A stretch of 64,000 nucleotides of DNA from Ruminococcus sp. (GTDB taxonomy: Bacteria > Bacillota > Clostridia > Lachnospirales > Lachnospiraceae): NCBI GenBank assembly GCA_013911065.1, contig JACERV010000016.1:44575-108574 (forward strand). The letters run 5' to 3'. Below, piece after piece: positions 34,948 through 43,258 of the stretch. The position numbers and the translations under genes were made by a program. Numbering within the stretch: the first letter of the stretch is position 1; each line of letters starts with the position of its first letter. Below the pieces are notes generated by a model. The model was not told the origin of the DNA and made no database searches. It was given only the letters and a program-made list of their open reading frames with translations.

Positions 34948-35264
34948 CTTTTGTAGGAAGTTCTAAATATTACATAATTGTTAAATTTGTTACGATGCTA
35001 TTATATCAACCATATATCCTCATGTCAACCTATTTTATCGTGATTTCAATCTACACACTTCGACACAGCTTATAATATTCCTCTTCTTTAATATAATTTT
35101 TTTATCTATTTATTAATTATTTTGTAACATTTTACGCGCTCTATTCCTTCTATTACATATGTTTATAATTATTTTATTTTTCAGGGATTTATTTTCCATT
35201 TAATTTCTTTTTCCACTTAAAAGTATGCAGAACACAAGATTTTTTAATTTTTTTCTAAATACTG
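34948..35264. other. AT-rich divergent intergenic region
   Basis: Between the NlpC/P60 gene (-) and the Fur-family gene (+). Very AT-rich, without ORFs or strong inverted repeats. A TATAAT on the minus strand near 35000 could serve the hydrolase gene. Confidence 0.35.
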
Positions 35265-35293
35265 TTGACATTTCTTGTGATATATATTATCAT
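35265..35293 (+). promoter_or_regulatory. Promoter of the Fur/PerR-family gene
   Basis: TTGACA 35265-35270, 17-bp spacer, TATCAT 35288-35293. The following AT-rich stretch ATTACTATTATTAAT (about 35310-35324) loosely resembles a PerR/Fur-type operator, suggesting autoregulation, but the match is imperfect. Confidence 0.6.
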
Positions 35294-35348
35294 TCTAAAT
35301 GCAGTAACAATTACTATTATTAATTTATAGTTTGAAAGGAGGTCCACA

Positions 35349-35744
35349 TTGGCAACTTTAAAATATAGCCGGCAGCGTGAGTCTATTAAAAAGTATCTGA
35401 TGACGACCAGGGAACATCCTACTGCGGACACGGTTTACCTGCACGTGAAGGAAGAGTTTCCCAACATAAGCCTCGGAACCGTGTACAGAAATTTAAATTT
35501 GCTGACAGATATTGGGGAAGTAGTTAAAATTCCTGCTCAGGACGGCGGTGACAGGTTTGATGGAAATGTGGAGCCGCACAATCACTTTTTCTGCACTGGC
35601 TGCGGAAAGATTATAGATTTAGATCTTGATATGGAGAAGATAGAAGAGCTCAATGCGACAGCCGCAGAAAACTTTGACGGAATTATAGAATCCAGCACCA
35701 CTATTTTTTACGGCAAATGTGGCAGCTGCACTCCAAAGTCATAA
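35349..35744 (+). CDS. perR: Fur family transcriptional regulator, PerR-like
   Basis: 131 aa. N-terminal winged helix (SRQRESIKKYLMTTREHPTADTVYLHVKEE, then ISLGTVYRNLNLL recognition helix). The metal site EPHNHFFCTGCGKI and the structural zinc pairs CTGC and CGSC are present. PerR identity rather than Fur or Zur is inferred from the two rubrerythrin genes right after it and the RYFDGN-like DRFDGNVEPHNHF segment. The start is TTG 35349, with AAAGGAGG just upstream. It likely senses peroxide through metal-catalysed oxidation and represses itself and the rubrerythrins. Confidence 0.85.
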   Translation: MATLKYSRQRESIKKYLMTTREHPTADTVYLHVKEEFPNISLGTVYRNLNLLTDIGEVVKIPAQDGGDRFDGNVEPHNHFFCTGCGKIIDLDLDMEKIEELNATAAENFDGIIESSTTIFYGKCGSCTPKS

Positions 35745-35784
35745 TAAAGGGACAAAAAATGTCCGCAGAAATAGCTTCTGTAAT

Positions 35785-35817
35785 TAATATAGGAAGCACA
35801 CAATGCTTCCTATATTA
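35785..35817 (+). terminator. Perfect hairpin between perR and the first rubrerythrin
   Basis: 13-bp perfect stem TAATATAGGAAGC / GCTTCCTATATTA with a 7-nt loop, no T-tract after it. It may attenuate or stabilise; read-through could link perR and the rubrerythrins. Confidence 0.6.
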
Positions 35818-35885
35818 AAAATAAAATACCGGCAGGCAGCAAGTCCCCCGGAAACAATAAAAAATATTAAAAAGGAGAATTAACT

Positions 35886-36428
35886 ATGAAAAAATTTGTA
35901 TGTACAGTATGTGGTTATGTTCACGAAGGAGATGCCGCACCGGCAGAATGTCCAATTTGTAAAGCACCAGCAGAGAAATTTAAAGAGCAGACAGGCGAAA
36001 GAACATGGGCTGCAGAGCACGTTGTAGGCGTAGCTCAGGGCGTAAGCGAAGATATACTGGCTGATTTAAGAGCTAACTTCGAAGGAGAGTGTTCAGAAGT
36101 AGGTATGTATCTTGCAATGTCAAGAGTAGCTCACAGAGAAGGATATCCTGAAATCGGACTGTACTGGGAAAAAGCTGCTTTCGAGGAAGCTGAGCATGCT
36201 GCTAAATTTGCAGAGTTATTAGGTGAAGTTGTAACAGACAGCACAAAGAAAAACCTGGAAATGAGAGTAGATGCTGAGAACGGCGCTACAGCAGGAAAAT
36301 TTGATTTAGCAAAACGCGCAAAAGAAGCTAACCTGGATGCAATTCATGATACTGTACATGAGATGGCAAGAGATGAAGCTCGTCACGGAAAAGCTTTCGA
36401 AGGTCTGTTAAAGAGATACTTTGGATAG
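35886..36428 (+). CDS. Reverse rubrerythrin (rubredoxin domain first)
   Basis: 180 aa. N-terminal rubredoxin-like domain with two CxxC pairs ([11 protein letters not shown] and [11 protein letters not shown]) followed by a ferritin-like di-iron domain with Glu/His ligands ([43 protein letters not shown]). This order is the reverse of classic rubrerythrin and matches clostridial revRbr, which reduces hydrogen peroxide with NADH-derived electrons. AAGGAG precedes ATG. It is strongly linked with the PerR-like gene upstream. Confidence 0.93.
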   Translation: MKKFVCTVCGYVHEGDAAPAECPICKAPAEKFKEQTGERTWAAEHVVGVAQGVSEDILADLRANFEGECSEVGMYLAMSRVAHREGYPEIGLYWEKAAFEEAEHAAKFAELLGEVVTDSTKKNLEMRVDAENGATAGKFDLAKRAKEANLDAIHDTVHEMARDEARHGKAFEGLLKRYFG

Positions 36429-36499
36429 TCCCCGTTTTCATTGATTCAAAAAGAGTAAAATGTTATAATAGCAATAAATAAAAATAAGGAGGATTTACT

Positions 36500-37036
36500 A
36501 TGTCTAAGTACGCAGGAACAAAAACAGAAAAGAACCTTATGGAAGCATTTTCAGGTGAATCACAGGCACGCAATAAGTATACATACTATGCTTCTGCTGC
36601 CAAGAAAGCCGGTTATGAGCAAATTTCCAACATCTTCTTAGAAACAGCTAACCAGGAAAAAGAGCACGCAAAAATGTGGTTCAAAGAATTCCACGGAATT
36701 GGTGATGTGGATGCTAATCTGGTAGATGCTGCTGCAGGCGAGAACTATGAATGGACAGATATGTATGCCCGTATGGCAAAGGAAGCTGAAGAAGAAGGCT
36801 TTAAAGAACTGGCAGCTAAATTCAGAGGTGTAGCTCTCGTAGAGAATGCTCACGAAAAACGCTACCAGAAAATCCTGGAACATTTCCGTGCAGGCCAGAC
36901 ATTCAAAGACGAGGCTCCTCTTGGATGGAAATGTGGAAACTGTGGATATATACATGAAGGAAATGAAGCTCCGGAAGTATGTCCGGTATGCGCTCATCCT
37001 CGTGCATATTTTGAAAGAAAAGCTGAAAACTATTAA
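36500..37036 (+). CDS. rbr: Rubrerythrin
   Basis: 178 aa in classic order. Di-iron domain: [20 protein letters not shown], then [16 protein letters not shown], then [16 protein letters not shown]-terminal rubredoxin: [13 protein letters not shown] and [12 protein letters not shown]. It removes hydrogen peroxide in anaerobes. Having both domain orders side by side gives two peroxidases under one regulator. AAGGAGG precedes ATG; a palindromic repeat and a strong terminator follow. Confidence 0.96.
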   Translation: MSKYAGTKTEKNLMEAFSGESQARNKYTYYASAAKKAGYEQISNIFLETANQEKEHAKMWFKEFHGIGDVDANLVDAAAGENYEWTDMYARMAKEAEEEGFKELAAKFRGVALVENAHEKRYQKILEHFRAGQTFKDEAPLGWKCGNCGYIHEGNEAPEVCPVCAHPRAYFERKAENY

Positions 37037-37052
37037 AATAGTGTGAATAAGT

Positions 37053-37086
37053 CATACTTATTGAACTACTAATGTTCAATAAGATA
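37053..37086. repeat. Dispersed palindromic repeat, inverted orientation
   Basis: CTTATTGAAC at 37057-37066 and GTTCAATAAG at 37074-37083, perfect 10-bp arms around TACTAAT. Relative to the other copies the loop is in reverse complement. It sits between the rubrerythrin stop and its terminator. Confidence 0.8.
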
Positions 37087-37097
37087 CTCTTTCCACC

Positions 37098-37140
37098 AAA
37101 AAGGTGCGGTCCTCTTTATCAGGGGAACCGCACCTTTTTT
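37098..37140. terminator. Bidirectional terminator between rbr and the GIY-YIG gene
   Basis: AAAAAGGTGCGGT / ACCGCACCTTTTT, 13-bp perfect stem with an inner CC/GG extension, T-tracts in both directions. The 3' arm codes for the last six residues of the minus-strand GIY-YIG protein. Confidence 0.92.
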
Positions 37141-37403
37141 ACATCATGGGAATTTTCATCTCTGCCGGAAGCCAACAACGCCATCTTTTTCCTGCGCGGC
37201 ATCTGTTTGATGGCATATTCTCTTTTCATTGCTTCCTCTTTTGTCTGAAAAGCCTCAAAGTATGCCAGTTCTACAGGCCTTCGCGCCTTTGTATATTTGG
37301 CTCCCTTTCCCGCATTGTGATCACATATTCTCTTTTCCAAATCATTCGTCCATCCTGTGTAGAGACTGCCATCTTTACATTTTAATATATATGTATAATT
37401 CAT
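37119..37403 (-). CDS. GIY-YIG domain protein (UPF0213-like)
   Basis: 94 aa. Begins MNYTYILKCKDGSLYTGWTN, the GIY-YIG pair in the form YIL...YTG. Then come LEKRICDHNAGKGAKYT (Arg and His of the active site) and a terminal basic part with the Glu in EAMKREYAIKQM. Such small single-domain proteins are predicted nucleases with no clear role. Start at ATG 37403 (AAAGGG upstream). The C-terminal KKVRFP is encoded by the terminator stem and TGA falls in its loop, so gene end and terminator share sequence. Confidence 0.9.
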   Translation of the reverse strand: MNYTYILKCKDGSLYTGWTNDLEKRICDHNAGKGAKYTKARRPVELAYFEAFQTKEEAMKREYAIKQMPRRKKMALLASGRDENSHDVKKVRFP

Positions 37404-37501
37404 AACTCGAACCCTTTCCTGTGAAATACAGTATAGCACACAAAAACGGGCAGGGCAAAAGCCTTTCATAAATTAAAGAACTGTTCTGAAAGTATGCAGT
37501 T

Positions 37502-38932
37502 CTATCCGAGTGTCATAAATACATATCTGATAACAAATACAATGGATATCACTAATGTTAATACCTTTACTTCTTCAAACTTTTTGCTGCATATCTTCAT
37601 CAGACAGAATGTGATAAGTCCAAGTGCAACACCATTTGCGATAGAATAGGTGAATGGCATGAACACAATAGTGCAGAATGCAGGAAGTGCATTGGTCATA
37701 TCGCTGAAATCTACATCTTTCACATTGCTTAACATTAAAATTCCTACGAAGATAAGTGCCGGAGCCGTAGCTGCCCCCGGAACTATGCCGACTATAGGTG
37801 CGAAGATAATTGCACCCAGGAACAATAATGCTGTCACAAGACTCGTCATACCTGTTCTTCCGCCCTCTGCAATACCTGCGCTGGATTCTACAACTGTGGT
37901 AACTGTGGAAGTACCAACCATAGCCCCCGCTGCTGTTGAAATTGCATCTGACATCAACGCTTGTTTCATACGGATAACTTCGCCGTTCTCATCTATCATG
38001 CCAGACTGTTTTGCCGCTCCCAGTAAAGTTCCAATAGAATCAAACATATTTACAAGTGAAAAGCTGATAACCAGCATTGTAACTGTGAAAATTGTATTCA
38101 TCACATTTCCGTGCTGGAACAGGCCCGCAAAGTCCATTTTCATAAAAGATACTTCTGCGAAATCTGAAAATTTTGTTCCAATATCCAGGCTGAAGTTTGA
38201 TAAATGAGTTACTCCCAAAGGAATTCCTATAATAGTTGATGCTGCAATACCGATTAAGATGGAACCTTTCACCTTTTTCGCATGAAGCACACCCATGATG
38301 ATTAAGCCAATTAATGCCACTAATGCACCCATCATAGGAGCTAAATCTGTATCTGGGTTTCTCCACTGTGCAAAATCCACCATGCTGACAAGTGTTGCCT
38401 GATTTCCGACAACCAGACCAGAATTCTTAAGTCCGATAATAGTAATAAATAAGCCAATTCCAGGTGTTATCGCTGTTTTTACAGCATCTGGAATGGAACG
38501 GATAATCGCCTCTCTCAAACCGACAGCCGTAATAACAATAAAGAATATTCCTGACAGGAATACAATAACAAGTGCCTGACCATAAGTGTATCCCATTCCC
38601 AGCACAACCGTGTATGCAAAGAATGCATTAAGTCCCATACCCGGTGCCTGCGCAAATGGAACTTTGGCATATATCGCACAAAGAATGGTTCCGATAAATG
38701 CACCGATACATGTACCGATGAATACACCGTTGGCTATCTTTCCTGCCATAAAGGCATCTCCCATAATCATATATGGGTCTGCCAGAATCTGAGGATTCAG
38801 TATCAATATGTAGGCGATGGTGATGAATGTAGTCAACCCCGCAAGTATTTCTGTCCTCATAGTAGACTTACTCTCTGTGATACCAAAATAATTGTCTAAA
38901 AAAGTTGTTTTGCTTTCTGATTCCTTATTCAT
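37502..38932 (-). CDS. pbuG: NCS2 family guanine/hypoxanthine permease
   Basis: A 476-aa transporter of about 12-14 helices importing guanine/hypoxanthine with protons. Family cues: LDNYFGITESKSTMRTEILAGLTTF start, AQAPGMGLNAFFAYTVVLGMGY (AzgA-like motif), NMFDSIGTLLGAAKQSGMID, and GTSTVTTVVESSAGIAEGGRTG. These are of the AzgA/PbuG branch, not uracil or xanthine NAT carriers. It is controlled by a guanine-type riboswitch in its 260-nt leader, and is divergent from guanine deaminase and xanthine dehydrogenase, which act on its substrate. GGAGG precedes ATG. Confidence 0.93.
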   Translation of the reverse strand: MNKESESKTTFLDNYFGITESKSTMRTEILAGLTTFITIAYILILNPQILADPYMIMGDAFMAGKIANGVFIGTCIGAFIGTILCAIYAKVPFAQAPGMGLNAFFAYTVVLGMGYTYGQALVIVFLSGIFFIVITAVGLREAIIRSIPDAVKTAITPGIGLFITIIGLKNSGLVVGNQATLVSMVDFAQWRNPDTDLAPMMGALVALIGLIIMGVLHAKKVKGSILIGIAASTIIGIPLGVTHLSNFSLDIGTKFSDFAEVSFMKMDFAGLFQHGNVMNTIFTVTMLVISFSLVNMFDSIGTLLGAAKQSGMIDENGEVIRMKQALMSDAISTAAGAMVGTSTVTTVVESSAGIAEGGRTGMTSLVTALLFLGAIIFAPIVGIVPGAATAPALIFVGILMLSNVKDVDFSDMTNALPAFCTIVFMPFTYSIANGVALGLITFCLMKICSKKFEEVKVLTLVISIVFVIRYVFMTLG

Positions 38933-39057
38933 TTTGATCCTCCGCTATTTCATAATATGTTTCATTATCCCTATTCTTTTCCCACCCTTAACAACGTGAA
39001 TCTTTCAACCCTCCTTATTCATTTTTTGGTATAATAAAAAGCTAACTTTTCTGTTTT

Positions 39058-39101
39058 CAGGCAACAAAAAAAAGTTGCCAATAAACTGTCACTAAGACAA
39101 A
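39058..39101 (-). terminator. Candidate expression platform of the pbuG riboswitch
   Basis: On the minus strand, TGTC-TTAGT-GACA and GGCAACT followed by eight T's lie directly after the aptamer. AGTTG of the aptamer's P3/P1 3' side can pair with CAACT before the T-run, making a terminator mutually exclusive with the aptamer fold. GGCAAC can also pair with GTTGCC beyond the T's. Which state ligand favours cannot be decided by eye. Confidence 0.45.
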
Positions 39102-39102
39102 T

Positions 39103-39165
39103 TTATGTAGTCAACTCTTTCGGCAGTTGGTAGAGACTCTGGGCCAATCCCCAGTATATACATAA
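39103..39165 (-). promoter_or_regulatory. Guanine-type purine riboswitch aptamer controlling pbuG
   Basis: Minus-strand leader. P1 TTATGTA / TACATAA; P2 CTGGG / CCCAG with loop GATTGG; J2/3 ends CTCTACC; P3 CAACT / AGTTG with loop containing CCGAAA; J3/1 GACTA. The C in GACTA is the position that pairs with guanine-type ligands (U in adenine switches). Conserved loop partners GG and CC are kept, but both loops are a nucleotide short of the usual GATATGG and CCGTAAA. The gene it controls, a guanine/hypoxanthine permease, fits the ligand. Confidence 0.9.
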
Positions 39166-39436
39166 TGGAAAACAGTAATATTAAGTTAAACTTATTATAC
39201 AATCTTATACAATGTGAAATAGTCTTATTTTGAAAATAATTATATGGTTTTTGGTCTTCTGTTCATATTGGTTTGATTAAGCTTATATTTGGCTGACAAC
39301 TCTAACTATCCAAAAATATTTAACAACAATATCTCGTGTTGTTTTTGATTTTACACGCTTATATCCATATAATCAAGTTGTTTATAAAAACAACTTGATA
39401 TAGTAAGGAAAAATTGCACAATAATTTCAAACATTA
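39166..39436. promoter_or_regulatory. Divergent promoter region between the two riboswitches
   Basis: AT-rich, no gene. On the minus strand TATAAT (plus 39194-39199) with TG just before it is the likely -10 for pbuG, about 30 bp before the aptamer; its -35 is weak. A TGATATA/TATATCA-like and CAACTTGAT repeat pair (39375-39405) may bind a regulator. Confidence 0.5.
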
Positions 39437-39465
39437 TTGACAATAAAAGTTGAAAATGCTAGTAT
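39437..39465 (+). promoter_or_regulatory. Promoter of the guanine deaminase/xanthine dehydrogenase operon
   Basis: TTGACA 39437-39442, 17-bp spacer, TAGTAT 39460-39465 with an extended TGC before the -10. The start site would be near 39472, about 20 nt before the riboswitch. Confidence 0.75.
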
Positions 39466-39492
39466 TGGAATATAAATAAATATCAAGTAGCA

Positions 39493-39559
39493 ATACTTAT
39501 ATAGGTTCATAATCGGATGGACGTTTCTACCAACTACCTTAATAGTTGACTATAAGTAT
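39493..39559 (+). promoter_or_regulatory. Guanine-type purine riboswitch aptamer controlling guanine deaminase operon
   Basis: P1 ATACTTA / TAAGTAT; P2 GTTCAT / ATGGAC (one G-U) with loop AATCGG; J2/3 GTTTCTACC; P3 AACTA / TAGTT with loop CCTTAA; J3/1 GACTA with the guanine-specifying C. As in the pbuG aptamer, both kissing loops are six rather than seven nucleotides. Downstream, AAGTATCTG can pair with CAGGTACTT (39578-39586), competing with P1, and CCGCAT-AG-ATGCGG stands just before the ribosome site, pointing to control of translation or early elongation. Confidence 0.9.
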
Positions 39560-39618
39560 CTGTGGGGTCATCTCTGCAGGTACTTATGTGCCGCATAGAT
39601 GCGGGAAGGAGGACGCCG

Positions 39619-40899
39619 ATGTATGAATCTATTTTTATTTTAAAAGGTAACATTGTGTATAGTAAAAGTGCCAGTGAGCTGAAGGTATGTGAACACGGGT
39701 ATCTGGTGTGTGAAAACGGGGAGGTAAGGGGAGTATACCAGACTCTGCCATTTGAGTATGGAGGGATTCCGGTCACAGATTATGAAGACCGCCTGATTAT
39801 ACCGGGGTTAGTTGATTTGCATGTGCATGCGCCCCAGTACTCTTTTCGGGGGCTTGGGATGGATATGGAACTGTTGGAATGGCTGGAAACAAATACATTC
39901 CCGGAGGAGGCGAAATTCCGGGATTTAGAGTATGCCGCCCGGGCATATAAGGTTTTTGTGGAGAACATGAAAAAAGGCGCAACTACCAGAGCCTGTATTT
40001 TTGCCACGGTGCACAGGAAAGCGACTCTTCTATTGATGGATATGTTGGAGGAAGCCGGACTCAGCACTATGGTGGGCAAGGTAAATATGGACAGAAACTG
40101 TCCGGATTATCTGGGAGAAGCTTCCGCAGTGGAATCGGCCGCAGAGACAGTAGAATGGGTTAAGGATGTGCTGCATAAAAAGTATAAATATACCAGGCCG
40201 ATTCTGACTCCCCGTTTTACACCAAGCTGTACGGATGAGCTGATGGAGAAACTGAAAATGGTACAGATGCGCTATGAATTGCCGCTGCAGTCCCATTTGT
40301 CTGAAAATACGGGCGAAATCGCTTGGGTGAAGGAATTATGCCCCTGGTCTGAGTTTTATGGGGATGCTTACGATAAGTTTGGCCTCTTTGGAGCAGACTG
40401 TCCTACGGTTATGGCACACTGTGTCCATTCCAATGAGGAGGAAATCACAAGGATGAAGGAGAATGGTGTGTTCGTCGCCCACTGTCCCGAATCTAATATA
40501 AACCTTTCCTCCGGCGTGGCTCCGGTAAGGCGGTTTCTTGAGGAAGGACTTCATGTAGGAATCGGGAGTGATGTGGCAGGCGGTTCTACAGAGAATCTTT
40601 TCGCAGCCATGTCACATGCTATTCAGGCGTCAAAGATGCGCTGGAGGCTTATGGATGATTCATTGAAACCTTTGACCGTGGAAGAGGTCTTTTATATGGC
40701 TACTAAGGGCGGCGGTGAATTTTTCGGAAAGGTAGGAAGCTTTGAACCGGGATATGAGATGGATGCAGTAATTCTGGACGATTCAAGGCTGGAACATCCT
40801 CAGCCTCTGGATGTGAAAAAGCGGCTGGAGAGGATGATTTATTTTTCAGATGACCGGGAAATCTTTGCGAAATATGTGAGAGGGAAAAGATTATTCTAA
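39619..40899 (+). CDS. guaD: Guanine deaminase
   Basis: A 426-aa amidohydrolase converting guanine to xanthine and ammonia. The metal HxH is in LVDLHVHAPQYSF; the guanine-deaminase signature ELLEWLETNTFPEEAKF follows. PLQSHLSEN (His), MAHCVHSNEEE (His) and GIGSDVAGGS (Asp) complete the site; FMAHC..PESN..LSSG is family-like (AHCPESNINLSSGVAPV). The start is ATG 39619, with GGAAGGAGG upstream; an upstream in-frame GTG lies in the riboswitch platform. First gene of the operon with xanthine dehydrogenase, which uses its product. Confidence 0.93.
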   Translation: MYESIFILKGNIVYSKSASELKVCEHGYLVCENGEVRGVYQTLPFEYGGIPVTDYEDRLIIPGLVDLHVHAPQYSFRGLGMDMELLEWLETNTFPEEAKFRDLEYAARAYKVFVENMKKGATTRACIFATVHRKATLLLMDMLEEAGLSTMVGKVNMDRNCPDYLGEASAVESAAETVEWVKDVLHKKYKYTRPILTPRFTPSCTDELMEKLKMVQMRYELPLQSHLSENTGEIAWVKELCPWSEFYGDAYDKFGLFGADCPTVMAHCVHSNEEEITRMKENGVFVAHCPESNINLSSGVAPVRRFLEEGLHVGIGSDVAGGSTENLFAAMSHAIQASKMRWRLMDDSLKPLTVEEVFYMATKGGGEFFGKVGSFEPGYEMDAVILDDSRLEHPQPLDVKKRLERMIYFSDDREIFAKYVRGKRLF

Positions 40900-40928
40900 T
40901 ATTAAAAACGCGATACGGAGGCGGAGAT

Positions 40929-43226
40929 ATGAAAGACAAGGAACATGTGATAGGGAAAAGTGTAAAACGTGTAGATGCCTTTGAAAAGGTGACAGGACGC
41001 GCAAAATATACGGATGACATATGCGATAAAAGCTCTTATACAGCAAAAATTCTGCACTCAACGGTTGCTCACGGTATTGTGAAATCAATAGATACGAAAG
41101 AAGCAGAACGTATTCCAGGAGTAGTAAAAGTGGTGACATGCTTTGATGTTCCCAAGCATTATTTTCCTACAGCGGGGCATCCCTGGTCGACAGACCCGGA
41201 GCATCAGGATGTGAAAGACCGTCTGCTTCTGACAGATCATATAAGATTCTACGGTGATGATGTGGCGGCTGTGGTGGCTGAGAATGAAGTGGCAGCGGCG
41301 CAGGCCGTGCGGGCAATAAAAGTGGAGTATGAAGAACTTTCTTTTGTGCTGGATGTCCAGAAAGCCATGGAGGAGGATGCTCCCCTTATTCATGAGGAAT
41401 ATCCCCGCAATATTTTGAAACATACGTCTATCAATAGTGGAAATTATGAGGAAGCCCGGAAAGAGGAAGGGCTGATTAAAGTGGAAGGCTGGTATGACAC
41501 CCCTACAGTTCAGCACTGCCATATTGAGAACTTTATCTGCTATTCCTACATGGAGCAGGGAAGGATTGTGGTGGTATCCTCCACTCAGATTCCTCATATC
41601 TGCAGGAGGATTGTAGGGCAGGCTCTGGGAATCCCCTGGGGAGAGGTGAGAGTGATAAAGCCTTATATCGGGGGTGGTTTCGGAAATAAGCAGGATATTC
41701 TCTATGAGCCGCTCTGTGCATATTTGAGTACTGTAGTTGGCGGCAGGCTGGTGAAACTGGATATATCCAGGGAGGAAACTTTTGTTTCAAACCGGGTGCG
41801 CCATGCAATTCGCACCCACATTATATCTTATGTGCGGCCTGACGGAAGCTTTGCTGCCCGCAAAATGGAATGTTTCTCAGACCAGGGGGCATATGCTTCC
41901 CACGGGCATAGTATTGCTGCAAAGGGAATGGGAGCATTTCCTCAGCTGTATCCGTGTCCAAATATAGAAGCAGATGCCTATACAGTATTTACAAATAAGT
42001 CCGTAGCCGGAGCTATGAGGGGATACGGTATTCCGCAGGCAATGTTTGCAGTGGAATCTCATACCGATGATATAGCGCTGGCGCTGGGCATTCCGCCCTA
42101 TGAATTCCGGTGGAAATACTTGATGCCCAAGGGATACACGGATGGATTTTCAAAAAATGTGAACTATTTTGATAGCTTCCACCAATGTTTGGAAAAGGGA
42201 AAAGAACACATAGACTACGACCGGAAGGTTCAGGAATATGCAAACCAGACGGGCGAAATACGTAAAGGTATTGGAGTGGCCGCTTTTTGGTATAATACCG
42301 GGGTATGGCCCATTTCTCTGGAGACTTCTTCGTGCCGTATGGTACTGAACCAGGACGGTTCTGTTCAAGTACAGGTGGCAGAGACAGAAATCGGCCAGGG
42401 CGCGGATACAGCATATGCGCAGATGACCGCGGAGACCCTCGGCATTCCATTCCAGAAAGTGCATGTGGTGAGCACACAGGATACAGATATTACACCCTTT
42501 GGGACTGGTGCATATGCTTCACGGCAGACATACATGGCCGGATTCGCTATTCATCAGACAGCCAATCTGTTAAAGAGCCATATACTGGATACAGCCCAGG
42601 AGCTGACAAGGCATACAAAGCAAAGCCTGGATCTGATAGATGGAAATATTGTGCGCCTGGGAGATGAAGAAATTTTGATGAGCCTGGCAGATTTGGCAGA
42701 AGAGAAACTGTACAGTCTGACCAATAATGGGCATCTGACAGCGGAGAGTACGTACCAGGCAAAGACCAATGCTTATTCCTTCGGATGTACTTTTGCCGAG
42801 ATAGAGGTGGATATTCCGGAATGCAGGATAACATTGACAAATATTGTGAATTTGCATGATTGCGGAAAATTAATCAATCCTCAGCTCGCTATGGCACAAG
42901 TGCATGGCGGTATGAGCATGGGTATCGGATATGGATTGTTGGAAAAATTGTTGTTTGATGAGAAAACTGGGAAACCTCTGAATGATAATCTGTTGGATTA
43001 TAAATTATCTACTTTTATGGATCATCCGGAGTTGAAAGGTGATTTTGTGGAAAATTACGAACCTACCAGCGCATATGGTACAAAGGCACTGGGAGAACCG
43101 CCGGTCTGCTCTGTAGCTCCCGCTATTCGCAATGCTCTGTTGCAGGCTACGGGGGTAGCAGTGGATGAAATCCCACTTACGCCTCACGTATTGTTTCGAC
43201 GTTTTAAAGAAGAAGGATTATTGTAA
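40929..43226 (+). CDS. xdhA: Xanthine dehydrogenase, molybdopterin-binding subunit
   Basis: A 765-aa large subunit of the xanthine oxidase family. N-terminal a/b hammerhead domain: VGKSVKRVDAFEKVTGRAKYTDD. Mo-cofactor motifs: KPYIGGGFGNKQDILYEP, AGAMRGYGIPQAMFAVES, and ETEIGQGADTAYAQM. The catalytic Glu is expected in TKALGEPPVCSVAPAI (GEPP). It oxidises xanthine (and perhaps hypoxanthine) to urate, or works in reverse under anaerobiosis. It lies 29 bp after guanine deaminase and before the FAD and Fe-S subunits. Confidence 0.94.
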   Translation: MKDKEHVIGKSVKRVDAFEKVTGRAKYTDDICDKSSYTAKILHSTVAHGIVKSIDTKEAERIPGVVKVVTCFDVPKHYFPTAGHPWSTDPEHQDVKDRLLLTDHIRFYGDDVAAVVAENEVAAAQAVRAIKVEYEELSFVLDVQKAMEEDAPLIHEEYPRNILKHTSINSGNYEEARKEEGLIKVEGWYDTPTVQHCHIENFICYSYMEQGRIVVVSSTQIPHICRRIVGQALGIPWGEVRVIKPYIGGGFGNKQDILYEPLCAYLSTVVGGRLVKLDISREETFVSNRVRHAIRTHIISYVRPDGSFAARKMECFSDQGAYASHGHSIAAKGMGAFPQLYPCPNIEADAYTVFTNKSVAGAMRGYGIPQAMFAVESHTDDIALALGIPPYEFRWKYLMPKGYTDGFSKNVNYFDSFHQCLEKGKEHIDYDRKVQEYANQTGEIRKGIGVAAFWYNTGVWPISLETSSCRMVLNQDGSVQVQVAETEIGQGADTAYAQMTAETLGIPFQKVHVVSTQDTDITPFGTGAYASRQTYMAGFAIHQTANLLKSHILDTAQELTRHTKQSLDLIDGNIVRLGDEEILMSLADLAEEKLYSLTNNGHLTAESTYQAKTNAYSFGCTFAEIEVDIPECRITLTNIVNLHDCGKLINPQLAMAQVHGGMSMGIGYGLLEKLLFDEKTGKPLNDNLLDYKLSTFMDHPELKGDFVENYEPTSAYGTKALGEPPVCSVAPAIRNALLQATGVAVDEIPLTPHVLFRRFKEEGLL

Positions 43227-43258
43227 TTTAAGGGATTACGGAAAGGAGGATTTAGGAT

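Noticed and set aside
42150..42860. Long antisense frames within xdhA
   Set aside because: Shadows of codon bias in a well-identified gene; no ribosome sites or family resemblance.
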